Assembly: GCA_023055425.1 (NCBI GenBank)
Contig: JALGPY010000001.1
Location: forward strand, 33,717,001 to 33,781,000
Reading direction: 5' to 3'
DNA: 64,000 bases
Origin: Linanthus parryae
Taxonomy: Eukaryota > Streptophyta > Magnoliopsida > Ericales > Polemoniaceae
Shown here: positions 44,733 through 54,778 of the stretch, one piece after another
Layout of the letters: every line of letters begins with the position of its first letter
Numbering within the stretch: position 1 is the stretch's first letter
Made by a program: the position numbers and the translations under genes
The notes under the pieces: model-generated
The model's input: the letters and a program-made list of their open reading frames with translations, nothing else
The model's database searches: none
What the model was told of the DNA's origin: nothing

Positions 44733-46079
44733 TTAAGGGGTATGATCTTCATCTTCATCCTGATCTCCTTCCTCTTTCTCATTGTCTTCTTCATCAGTCT
44801 TGTCCTGCTCTTCCTGTTCCTCTGCAGTCTCACCTGCAACAGTTGCTTCTTCAGTCTTGTCCTTTTCAGCAGCCTTTGGAGATTTCCTTTTCTTCTTCAA
44901 GGTGATCAGCAGTTCATCTGATTCAGGGATATTTGCTTCATCTTCTGCCTGTTCTGCTACCTGCTTTCCCTTGTCTGAAACTGAAGTAGCTTCTTCCTGG
45001 TCTGAATGCTCACTAGGCAAATCCTTGTCAGATTCTCCTTTCTTTGTTCCTTCAGGATCCTCTGGAACAGCAATCAAAGTCATGATTTTGAAGATGCTTT
45101 CCACCATGTACTTGACTTGCCCCAAATCACTCTCTAGTCCAAACACAGTTGCTTTGACATCCTCCATGTCTAGCTCCAAACCATCAAGTCTCTGATTGTC
45201 TGTAGGCTGAGAAGTCTGACTTGAAGTGGGAGTCAAGGTCTTGGGCTTAGAAAAATTCTTTGCACCTAGTTCTGCTTCAGTCAAGTCTGAGTAAAGCTTC
45301 CAAACGTTCTCTTTTGTCGTCACAACTCCGATGTTCTCAAAGGCTTTCTCATTGAGTACCCCAAATCCAGATGTGACTGATTCCTCTCCAGTAAATGGAA
45401 TCTCAAAATGCTCAAAGAACAAAGTGAGCAGGTTTGCATAGGGTAGAGGGTGAATCCTCTTACTGTTTAGGCTAAAGGGCATATGTTCAATCACTAGTTT
45501 TGGAAGATCACCTTTTTCAGCATGATCTCTGATGAAGTGGTGTCTGACATCAATGTGCTTGGTTCTTGAGTGTTGCACTGGATTCTTTGTAATTGAAATT
45601 GCACTAGTGTTGTCACACTTAATAGGTATGCCCCTGAAGTCAAATCCAAGGTTTCTTAGTTGTTGAGCAATCCATAACACTTGTGAGCAACATGCTCCTG
45701 CAGCTATATATTCAGCTTCAGCTGTTGATAGAGCAACTGAATTCCGTTTCTTGGAATTCCAACTAATCAAGGATGATCCAATGAATTGGCAAGTTCCTGA
45801 AGTATTATTCCTATCAACCTTGTAACCTGCAAAGTCAGCATCTGAAAATCCATGTAAAGAGAAGTTAGAATGTCTTGGGTACCAAAACCCTAAGTCTTTG
45901 GTACCATTGAGATATCTGAATATTCTCTTCACAGCAGTCAAGTGTGATTCTTTTGGATCAGCTTGAAATCTAGCACACATACACACACTAAACATAATAT
46001 CTGGCCTGCTTGCTGTCAGATAGAGTAATGATCCAATCATGCCTCTATACTCTTTTACATTGACATTCTTACCATTCAT
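44733..46079 (-). pseudogene. RNase H fused in frame to the SIRE accessory ORF (448 codons)
   Basis: The longest open frame in the window. Residues 1-190 are the Copia RNase H region (EYRGMIGSLLYLTASRPDIM, DADFAGYKVDR, STAEAEYIAAGA with E, IKCDNTSAISITKNPVQHSR with D). Right after HAEKGD it changes to the accessory ORF (LVIEHMPFSLNSKRIHPLPY, LLTLFFEHFEIPF), then an S- and T-rich linker, a coiled-coil-like stretch (LELDMEDVKATVFGLESDL), basic KKKRKSP, and a highly acidic tail to the stop. The RNase H end (LADIFTEP) and the accessory N-terminus, both present in element A, are missing, so a deletion made the fusion. Whether it is translated is unknown. ORF annotation starts at an ATG inside pol, so the true chain continues upstream with stops. 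Confidence 0.85.
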
Positions 46080-46955
46080 CCTTCTCTAAGGATAGTGTAG
46101 AGCTCATAGGATTCTTGGCTTCCTTACATTGAGCTATGCTATATTTGTTTAGTAAGTCTCTTGTGTACTTGCTTTGATGCAGAAAGATGCCCTTCTTAAA
46201 TTGATGTATTTGAAGTCCTAGGAAGAAGTTCTACTCTCCCATCATGCTCATCTCAAATTCTCTTATCATAAGACTTGAGAATTCTCTGCATAATTGATCA
46301 TTAGTAGCTCCAAACAGGATATCATCAACATATATCTGAACTACAAGTAAATCTTTCTCACGAGTCTTAATGAAAAGAGTCTTGTCTACTAAACCTCTTT
46401 TGAAATCATTTTCAAGTAAGAATTTTGACAATCTTTCATAAAAGCCCTTGGAGCTTGTTTCAAACCATAAAGAGCTTTGTCAAGTTTGTAGACATGATCT
46501 GGAAACTTGTCATTTTCAAAATCAGGTGGTTGTGCAACATAAACTTCTTCTTGCAAATAGCCATTCAAGAAAGCACACTTCACATCCATTTGAAACAGTT
46601 TCATGTTCTTGTAAGATGCAAATGCAAGCAGAATTCTAATTACTTCTAACCTGGCAACTAGAGCATAATTTTCCTCATAACCAATAATTTCTTCTTGATT
46701 GTAACCTTGAACAAATAACCTTGCTTTGTTTCTGATCACATTGCCACTTTCATCCAACTTGTTTATGAATACCCATCTGGTACCAATGACAGTCTGGTTT
46801 GAAGGTGCAGGAACCAGGTTCCAAACCATATTCCTTTCAAACTCATTGAGTTCAATTTGCATAGCAATGATCCAGTCTGCTTCTTGTAAAGCTTCTTTCA
46901 CAGTTTTTGGTTCTACAATAGAAATAAAAGCATTAAAAGCACATAAGTTCTTCAA
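46080..46955 (-). pseudogene. SIRE element B reverse transcriptase
   Basis: 46955-46389: EALQEADWIIAMQIELNEFERN, TRWVFINKLDESGNV, FQMDVKCAFLNGYLQEEVYV, and [10 protein letters not shown] near 46450. A frameshift near 46430 leads to 46431-46231 with FIKTREKDLLVVQIYVDDILFG (catalytic YVDD). A stop near 46230 separates it from the RNase H frame. Apart from that, all RT motifs are intact. Confidence 0.9.
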
Positions 46956-48587
46956 CTGTGATCCAGTTTGTGTACCACTGGTTGGATATGATATGATGTT
47001 ATCAGCTGGATGGGATGAGTGATATTTGAATCTCTTTCTTGGAGACCATGGTTCAGGTTCTCCATAGATCTTCTCTGGTCTTGAAGTAGTGGCTTTGTCA
47101 CTTGACTCATTCTGATAATCTTTTTCAAGGCTTTGAGTTTTACTTTCAAGGCCTTGAGCACCATTTTCAAGGTCTTGAAAATGTCTTCTATTCTATTCTG
47201 AGCCTTTATTGAATCCTAGTGGATTCTTAGTCTCTTCCTCTGATTCATGCATGTTCAAATTCAAGTCTGCAAAACTTTCACTCAAAGAACCATCATAGCT
47301 TTCATAAAAAATAACATGAATGCTCTCTTCAACCAGTTCGGTTCTTTTATTGTAAACTCTATAAGCTTTGCTATTCAGAGAGTAACCAAGAAAAATACAT
47401 TCATCACTTCTTGCATCAAACTTACCAAGATTTTCTTTTCCATTGTTATGGATAAAACAAGTACATCCAAAGGGTCTGAAGTAAGAAATGTTTGGCTTCC
47501 TCCCTTTGAATAGATCATAGGGGGTCTTCTTCAGAATGGGTCTGATCAAGCACATGTTCAAAATAAAGTTTGTTGTATTCACAGCTTCTGCCCAATAATG
47601 TTTTGGCTGCTTGTTCTCAAGAAGCATTGTTCTTGACATATCTTCAAGAGTCATGTTCTTTCTTTCAACAACACCATTATGTTGAGGAGTTCTTGGAGCA
47701 TATAAGTTGTGAGAAATACCATGCTTATCACAAAATAAATCAAATTCTAACTGATCAAATTCTCTACCATGATCACTTCTGATTGAAGCTACAGGTAGGT
47801 TTTTTAAGTTTTGAAGTTCTCTGCAAAGCTTTGAAAATTAACAGAGTGTTTCAGATTTTTCTTTGAGAAACATAACCCAAGCATATCTAGAAAAATCATC
47901 TACAAAAACTAGAATATACCTTTTACCTTTTGGAGTGGGAGTCCTCATAGGACCACAGAGATCCATATGAAGTAATTCAATGGGTCTAGTTGTACTTACA
48001 AACTTCTTTGGCTTGAAGGAGCTTCTGTTTTGTTTGCCTTGTGCACAGGCCTTGCACATTTCATATTCTTTTAACGTGATGGATGGCAATCCTCTTACCA
48101 AGTATTTGGAAATAAACTTGTTCAAAGTATGCAAACTGATATGACCAAGTTTCCTGTGCCAAATCTTTGAATCCTCTTTCAAGGACTTGAGACACTTCAA
48201 ACTTTCACCTGCAACTTTGTTAGTCTGAAAAGTATAACCATTGTTTGATCTAGAGGCTATGAGAATGCAATATCCTGATTTCTCATTTTGCACCACCCAC
48301 TTATCTTTATCAAAGTTAACTTTGTTTCCATTATCACAAAGCTGAGATACACTATGCAAATTAAATTTCGAACCTGCAACCAGATACACATAAGAAATAG
48401 AGTTTTCAGAATTTGTACCAACTTTTTCAATACCAATAATATGGCATTTTCCTTTGTCACCAAGTGTTATTGAACCTTCTGATTGCTCCTTCAATTCTGA
48501 GAATAGATATCTCTTTCCACTCATGTGTCTTGAGCAACCACTGTCCACAAACCACTTTTGTTCTTTGACATTGGTGACAACCTGCAA
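46956..48587 (-). pseudogene. SIRE element B protease and integrase
   Basis: 48587-47838: protease with WFVDSGCSRHMSG (catalytic DSG kept), then pre-integrase IWHRKLGHISLHTL and MCKACAQGKQ, then integrase with LLHMDLCGPM (first D). A TAA near 47838 interrupts. RSDHGREF (second D) and NGVVERKN (E) follow at 47780-47660, then 47654-47193 (KTPYDLFKGRKPNISYFRPFG, EGS-type GYS segment FLGYSLNSKAYRVYN). The linker 47170-46956 carries in-frame palindrome copies (LKALK). Confidence 0.9.
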
Positions 48588-48702
48588 ACACCAATCACTG
48601 TCTTACCCAGCTGTTAGACCAAGTGTGGAATTTGGATTCATATTCAGGATCACCCATGTTAGGTGGTCTAACCCCTTTAGGAACTCAAATCTGCTTAACT
48701 TG

Positions 48703-50449
48703 TCATTTGAGTTGAAAAGGAAAAGTGTTCCTCATAATGTGAGGGTCTCTTCTTCTAAAAGGACAAGTCATCTTAACATGACCACTTTTGTAGCAGTAAT
48801 GACATGTAGGAGAAGTTCTGTTTCCAGCTTTCACAAATCTGGTATTGTTTCTTCTTGGAAAGTTTGGATTGAATCCAATACCAGCTTTGTGAACAGACTG
48901 TGAAGTTCCTCCAAGAATCAAGTTCAACTTGTGTTTTGATCCAGCAAGCTTGACTTTGACCAATTCAGATTCTTGAAGTTTCTCAGTAAGAGTAATCTTT
49001 TGTTTCTCTAAATCATCAACCTGATGTCTTAGATTAACAAGGTTGTCACTCACTAAGGAGTTTTCAGTGACTACTTCCTTGACTTGTGTTTTCAAGGCTT
49101 TGAAACAGGTTTTCAAGGCCTTGAAATCACTGTCAGTTTTCTTCTGAGAGATTTCAATATTCTGATTTAGGCAAACAAGTTGTAAGTTTTCTTTTGCTTG
49201 CTCATGAACTTTTTCTTTCAAAATTATGATCTCTTTCAGATAATCTTCCTCATTTAAAAGAATTGTTCTGAGATATTCTGAAAGAGCTTCTTTTGGTATT
49301 GAAATTAGAAAATTTACCATTACCTCAATGTTCTTTTCAGAACTTTCTTCATGCTTGGCCATGAAGCATAGGTTGCCATGTTCTTCCTCAGATTCAGATT
49401 CACTGGAGCTATCAGAATCACTCCATGAAGCTATCATGGATTTCTTTCTTCCATCATGATCTTTGTTTTGAAAGTTCTTGCTGTTTTTGTGTGGACATTC
49501 TCTTATCAGGTATCCTGCATCACCACACTCAAAGCAGCTCGTAACTTTTGACTTGTTCTGTGAAGAGGACTTACTTTTGTAGCCCTTGCTGCTGGATGAT
49601 CTATGCCTTTCTCTGTTGAACTTTGTTTTCAAAGTTTTTCTTCATTTTGAGAATCCTTGTCAAGGCTTTGGAAATTAAGGCAATTGGATCTTCATCATCA
49701 CCATCCTCAGTTTCAAGGCTTTGTATTCTCTTATTCTCTTTGTCTTTGAGAGCTAAGTTCTTGACACCATCTGGGAGTTCTCCATCAACTTCATTCATAG
49801 GTATCTCATGTGTCAGGAGCTTCCCTTGTAGGTCATCAAGTTGTAAAGTTGAGAGATTCTGAGCTTCTTCAATGGCTGTGGTTTTTGGTTCCTATTTTTC
49901 CTTTGAATGACTTCTGAGAATCTTTCTCACCTTTTCTTCATTGGAAATTTTTTTTCCCAGTGAGTCAAGGTTGTTGACAATATCATTGAATCTCTTGAAC
50001 ATGTCTCTGATGGACTCATCTGCATTCATCTTGAACAACTCATATTGTCTGAGATAAATGGTGATTTTGGTTTGCTCGACTTGTCTGGTTCCTTAAAAGG
50101 TAACCACAAGTTTATCCCAGATTTCTTTAGCAGTTGTGCATCCAGAGATCCTATTAAATTCATCTGTACTCAAAGCACAATACAAAATGTAAATAACCTT
50201 GTAGTTCTTAGAAAATTGCTCTAATTCAGAAAAGGAGAGTGAGTCTTCTGTTTTGGGAGTTCTGATCTCATCTTTCTCTGTGTAGAAAGTATGAGGTCCA
50301 TTTTGGATAATGGTCCAAAGCTCTAGATCTTGATCAATGATGAATATTTTCATGAGAGCTTTCCAGGGAGCAAAATTTTCTCAACAGAATAGAGGAGGTC
50401 TGTTACCAGCGCTTCCCTGTGAGAAAACACCATCACCTGCGGTACTCAT
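48703..50449 (-). pseudogene. SIRE element B gag
   Basis: ATG at 50449 (MSTAGDG), same start as element A; TGA near 50383 after NRPPLFC. The UBN2 region (FIIDQDLELWTIIQNGPHTF, AKEIWDKL, then NADESIRDMFKRF in another frame) is broken by several frameshifts. The last large frame, 49632-48703 (309 codons), has the first zinc knuckle CFECGDAGYLIREC (C-x2-C-x4-L where H is expected: G-Y-L instead of a histidine, so the knuckle lacks its His), an S/E-rich linker, a coiled coil (about residues 110-220) and a second zinc knuckle CHYCYKSGHVKMTC (intact). Palindromes are in frame in the coiled coil (LKTCFKALKTQ). Confidence 0.87.
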
Positions 50450-50480
50450 GATCACCAGATGGTTAAATCTTATACAGTGA

Positions 50481-50498
50481 TACAAGCTCTGATACCAA
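50481..50498 (-). promoter_or_regulatory. Primer binding site of SIRE element B
   Basis: Minus-strand TTGGTATCAGAGCTTGTA adjoins the 5' LTR; a perfect match to the plant initiator Met tRNA 3' end (TGGTATCAGAGC). Confidence 0.93.
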
Positions 50499-50499
50499 T

Positions 50500-51806
50500 T
50501 GAAAGTGTGAGTATGCAGATGTATAAGCAGCTAAGATACTCTAGAAGGGGGTTGAATAGAGTATGTCAACTTTTTGCAAAACATGCTAAGAAGATGAAAA
50601 CTTGTGTAAACAATGAAGTTCAAGGCCTTGAAAACTAGTTCAAGCCTTTGAAGTATATGCAGAAAGTATAGAGCAAGTATGCCTTTTTCAAATCCTTGAA
50701 AACAAGTTCAAACACTTGAAAAATAAACAGTCTTTGTGTGCTGCATAAGCTATGAAAGTAAATGAACTGAAAATGCAGAAGACAAGTGATTTATAGAGTT
50801 CATTCCACTTGGACCTAAGTATCTACCTCAGGGATTAGATCCCTGCAGGATTTTCAACTCAATTCTTATTAATCAAAAGATAAGCCCTAGAACTCAAGCA
50901 CAGAGAGTTCCCATACTCTGTTACAGCTTGTGGTTTTCCCTAACCTGTCTAGTACCTGCTCTAGCTAACTGATTAACTAAGAATTCTCTATTGTTCACTT
51001 TGAACAATCATTCAGAATAGATGTAGAAATAATACATAAATAATCTACCAATATAGCTCTATACAGAAGAACACTTAAGAGTAGAAAACTGCAGTGAAAA
51101 TGAAGTGAACTTCTGTGAATGGATTGGAAGAATGATGATCTTATTTGATGCTTGTCAATCAATAACTCTTTCTTTGTATTTTCCCGTTAATAATTTTGTA
51201 TTGTTGATTCGAATTTGAGCTCTATTTATACTTCATACAACTCTGCAAATCTCCCCAGATTTTCAGCAACAACCTTCCTATTTTGTAGGCAACAGAGTTT
51301 GACTATTTTGAAATCTTCTCCAACGGTTGGATGATCACAATCTTCAGAGATCTTGTTGTAATCTTTCATTTAAACACCATGCGAAGCTGTCATATACGTC
51401 TGATTGATCACAGGATCAAAGTGTTCAAGTATTTCCAAATCTGCAGCAATTCAGGTTAGGAAATAATCCTGCAAAATTTAGAAACAAAAGTTCCTGCATT
51501 ATCATGGTCAAACAGATGATATATTAAGATTAAAAACATGTTATAACAATTTGTCTTTCATCATCTAATAATAAAGAATCAAACATATGAAAGAGAGAGA
51601 GTAAATCAATCCAGAGAGTTTGCAGAAAACTCCCCTTGAGAATGGGCATACAGGTTCAAGCAGTTTCAAGGCTTTGAATCCAGTTTCAAGGCCTTGAAAA
51701 TAGCTGAACTATTTTCAAGCCTCAGAGACTGATTCAAGGCTTTGAAAGCTGGTTCAAGGCCTTTAAATAGCCATGCTATTTCAAGTTTGCACAACATGAT
51801 CAAGCA
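50500..51806 (-). repeat. 5' LTR of SIRE element B
   Basis: Its inner end (TTTCA at 50504-50500) adjoins the primer site. Exact TTCAAGGCCTTGAA at 50619 and 51685, hairpin ATACTCTA...TAGAGTAT at 50536-50564. The outer boundary (51806) is placed by alignment to the 3' LTR and may be off by a few bases. Confidence 0.88.
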
Positions 51807-52460
51807 ACAGCTTCATATGCGCCCGGATTTCAGCACAGGCTAGCTGCTCAGGCCCCACCACCACGACCAGCTGCAGGCCAAAACGCTGAGATGGCAGACC
51901 TCAAGAACATGATGTACCAGATGGGCAAGAACGTGAATTCCTTCACTTCTCAGGTGGAGACATTGACAGCAGATTTGAACATCACGAAGACCTCACTTCG
52001 TAACTTGGAGGTGCAGGTAGGACAGATTGCCACTCAACTCTCCTCTAGAGCACCAGGATCCTTGCCATCCGATGCTGAGAATGTTCATCAGGTTAATGCT
52101 GTTACCACCCGTATTGGGATTGTTCTTTATGATCACCCATATCCGAGCCACGCCAGATCTGAAGCTTCAAAGATAATGGAGCATGAGGTATTTGACAAGA
52201 CCCCTGTCATGATTCCCCAATAAAAGGACGTGACTCCACACATTGATGAGGTAACACCACTACCTTACAATAGATTCTTGTCCATATTTTCGAAATGGAA
52301 TATCAATGTACCTTTGATTGAGGCAGTCAAGATGATTCCTCAGTATGCGAAATACATGAAGGATGCAATCTCAGGGCAGAGGGCGGTGCCAGATTTTCAG
52401 ACACTGGATTTGACCGAGCAGGTGAGCTCATGTGTTTTGCATAGGTTACCACAGAAATAG
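51807..52460 (+). pseudogene. Athila gag, C-terminal part
   Basis: Frame ATASYAPGFQHRLAAQAPPP, then MADLKNMMYQMGKNVNSFTS, a coiled-coil-like stretch (LTADLNITKTSLRNLEVQVGQ) and IATQLSSRAPGSLPSD (the SRxxGxLPSxTExNP-type segment of this lineage). A TAA at 52221 interrupts, then LPYNRFLSIFSKWNINVPL and IPQYAKYMKDAISGQRAVPD, like the Athila block found at 63500-63360 on the other strand (PLLDIIKQIPSYGKFLKDL). It continues into the protease. Confidence 0.85.
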
Positions 52461-52858
52461 AAAGATCCGGGAAGCTTTGTGATAGAAGCTAACTTGGGAG
52501 GAGCTTACACGGGACAGTCCTATGTGATTTGGGGTCCAGTGTTAATCTGATGCCACTTTCAGTCTTTTAGAAGCTGGGAGTCCAAGCTCGCTCCACATGG
52601 ATCAATCTACATTTTGCTGATAAATCTTGCAAAAAGTCATATGGAGTGGTGGAGGATGTGCTTGTGAAGGTTGGGAATTCTATTATCCCTGCAGACTTTG
52701 TTATTCTTGAGATGCATGTGGGAGATTGTCTGATCATCCTGGGTAGGCCCTTTTTGGCTACCCGTCGGAATCTCATCGATGTTGAGAACGGTGAATTGGT
52801 CATGAGGATCAATGATGCGTGGGAGACTTTCCGGGTTTCCAAGACGAGTTCACAGTAG
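52461..52858 (+). pseudogene. Athila aspartic protease
   Basis: After a stop near 52460, the active-site segment CDLGSSVNLMPLSVF is read near 52525-52569 (DLGSS in place of DLGAS). A TAG follows. Then 52646-52858 has VEDVLVKVGNSIIPADFVIL and LIILGRPFLATRR (flap and C-terminal ILGRPFL block). The end is followed by the phrase TTGGGAGGCAACCCAA at 53077-53093, which in a complete Athila element comes after integrase. RT, RNase H and integrase are therefore missing. Confidence 0.85.
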
Positions 52859-53348
52859 TCTCAAGAAAAGACACAATTCCCAGTGGTCGTGCAAGCAGTG
52901 CACGAGAGTTCAGAGGTGGTTCGTGTTGCGCCACCAAATTCAAAAGCTAAAGCTCACAGAGCTGTGTTGAGGATCCAGCAGAGGAAGATGGATGAGAGGG
53001 AACGGGGTGCCAAGCCACCTGTTTAAGGGCGATGAGGTAACTGGTTCGGGCCGTCGACCTTAAATTACAAGCGCTGATTGGGAGGCAACCCAATATAGTT
53101 AGCTATTTAGTTATTTTTCGTACTTCGTTGTGATATTCATACATGATTATGAGAGGTGAGAGAGAATGGTTTAATATTTCCTATGAGTGTGCAGGACACG
53201 GGTACCGAAGAACCATATGGATTTCCATTTTTGATGCGTGTGCATGGCGTTGCACGCAAACCGAGGAACAACGAGCTCATTTGAAGAAATATGCATGGTA
53301 GAGAAGTTGCTTCAGGTCGAGGAGTAGCTCTTTATCTTGAAGTATCAT

Positions 53349-53855
53349 GGAAGCGAGTTCTTGTACCGGGTTTGCACGCATCAGGATCCGGAGAGGAAAT
53401 CACGGTTCAAGAGCTTAAGGGGCTAGATTCATGCACAAGCTGGCGAATTTTAGAAGAAACGGGAAATTCTCCGGACTCTGGGAATTTTATAGTCAAAAAT
53501 GGATTCCTCCTTGAATAGGGAGTCCATCGGTGCAAGAATCTTGCAAAACAGATGTCGGATGAAGAAGTTAGAGCCAAAATAGCATGGGAGAACCAAAGCA
53601 TTTCGGGCCAAAACGGCAGCGAGTTCTTGTACCGGGTTTGCACGCATCGGGATCCGGAGAGGAAATCACGGTTCAAGAGCTTAAGGGGCTAGATTCATGG
53701 ACAAGAGAGCGAATTTTAGAAGAAACGGGAAATTCTCCGGAATTTGGGAATTTTCTAGTCAAAAAAGGATTCCTCGTTGAATAGGGAGTCCATCGGCAAG
53801 AATCGCGCAAAATGGATGTCGGATGAAGAAGTTAGACCCAAAATAGCATGGGAGA
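53349..53855 (+). repeat. Tandem duplication of about 255 bases
   Basis: GCGAGTTCTTGTACCGGGTT occurs at 53353 and 53619; the copies then run in parallel to CCAAAATAGCATGGGAGA near 53575 and 53839. Confidence 0.93.
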
Positions 53856-53875
53856 TAACCCACCCCCCCCCCCAT

Positions 53876-54072
53876 TCCGAGCCGAAATGAAACATGCCAA
53901 CTGTTTTGGCTTTTTGAAATCATTTCGGGCCGAAATGGGAGGCATTTCGAGCCGAAATACCCCCTATTTCAGGCCGAAATGGAAGGCATTTCGAGCCGAA
54001 ATACCCCCTATTTCAGGCCGAAATGGAAGGCATTTCGAGACGAAATACCCCCTATTTCAGGCCGAAATGGTC
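53876..54072 (+). repeat. Tandem 48-base units with GGCC-centred palindrome
   Basis: Three successive units of the pattern AGGCATTTCGAGCCGAAATA then CCCCCTATTTCAGGCCGAAATGG, plus partial units before them. Related to the palindrome CATTTCGGCCTGAAATG in the 5' LTR at 37729. Confidence 0.92.
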
Positions 54073-54778
54073 GGGGTTGCTCACTTATTGGGGGCATTTT
54101 TGAAATTTTGGGGGGCATATATAAGCCAAAAACTGGCCAAGAAGGTTTCCACACCTCCCATTCGGATTAAACACCCTCTTATTCATCTTCTTCCTCTTAA
54201 AACCTCAAGAACACCAACACACCCAAAACCCAAAACTCATCCAAATCAAGAAATTCTTGTTGGGTTTTGCTCCTTGAAAACCCCACTATAAGATTAATTC
54301 TTGGGATTTTGAGAGATAGTGAGCGTTTTGAGTGTAGGGGAAATCAAATAGGAAGAGCTCCAAGAACAAAAAAAAATCGATTCGTGAACTTAGAAGGAGA
54401 TTCGGCCAAAGCTTTAAGAGGGACTTTCGACGGGGACACCGAGGAGCACAAGGAGGTATAAACGCCTCATCTTGCTTTGATTTTCAAAAAATTGGTCGAC
54501 CGATTCGGTCAATTCTTGACCAATTTTTGCGAAACCAGTCCCGTAAGAACGAAACTCCGAGACCATAGGTACCAAACTCTTTATCTCACTTTAAATTATT
54601 GCTTAGGCACTTATAGAGTTTAAATTCTCTCAAAATTTATTCTTGTGAAATTTTCTCGCGAAGACCCCGAATACGTGCTTTGCGGGGATTGCGCACTAGC
54701 TGCCAATTGATTCGATAGGTTATTTGCTTAGCTCACACTAGCCCTCACGTGCACTCGTGTTTTCTTTTCTCTATCATT

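Larger units (their letters stand above)
43114..51806 (-). mobile_element. SIRE Copia element B, two LTRs, nested in Athila gag
   Basis: On the minus strand: 5' LTR 51806-50500, primer site 50498-50481, gag, protease, integrase, reverse transcriptase, RNase H fused to accessory ORF, polypurine tract, 3' LTR 44421-43114. About 8.7 kb. No clear 5-bp TSD is seen. The outer end of the 5' LTR departs from the 3' LTR in its last few bases, so a small deletion or mutation there is likely. The LTRs are alike with about one difference per 15-20 bases in the segments I compared by eye, so it is not recent. Stops and frameshifts occur in gag and pol. Confidence 0.93.
52859..54778 (+). other. Athila spacer between protease and envelope-position ORF, with tandem repeats
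   Basis: No gene supported. It contains GGGAGGCAACCC (53080), a 250-base direct duplication (53349-53600 and 53608-53855), and a cluster of GCCGAAAT repeats (53876-54072). It ends with CTTCTTCC- and CAAAACC-rich leader DNA before the ORF at 54779. Frames at 53291-54461 lie within these repeats and are not supported. Confidence 0.7.

Noticed and set aside
44782..45195. 137-codon plus-strand serine-rich frame
   Set aside because: Antisense of the acidic and lysine-rich accessory ORF tail.
43114..51806. A 5-bp TSD for SIRE element B
   Set aside because: Bases before 43114 (GGGAT-like) and after 51806 (ACAGC) do not match; the outer end of the 5' LTR seems altered, so no TSD is claimed.
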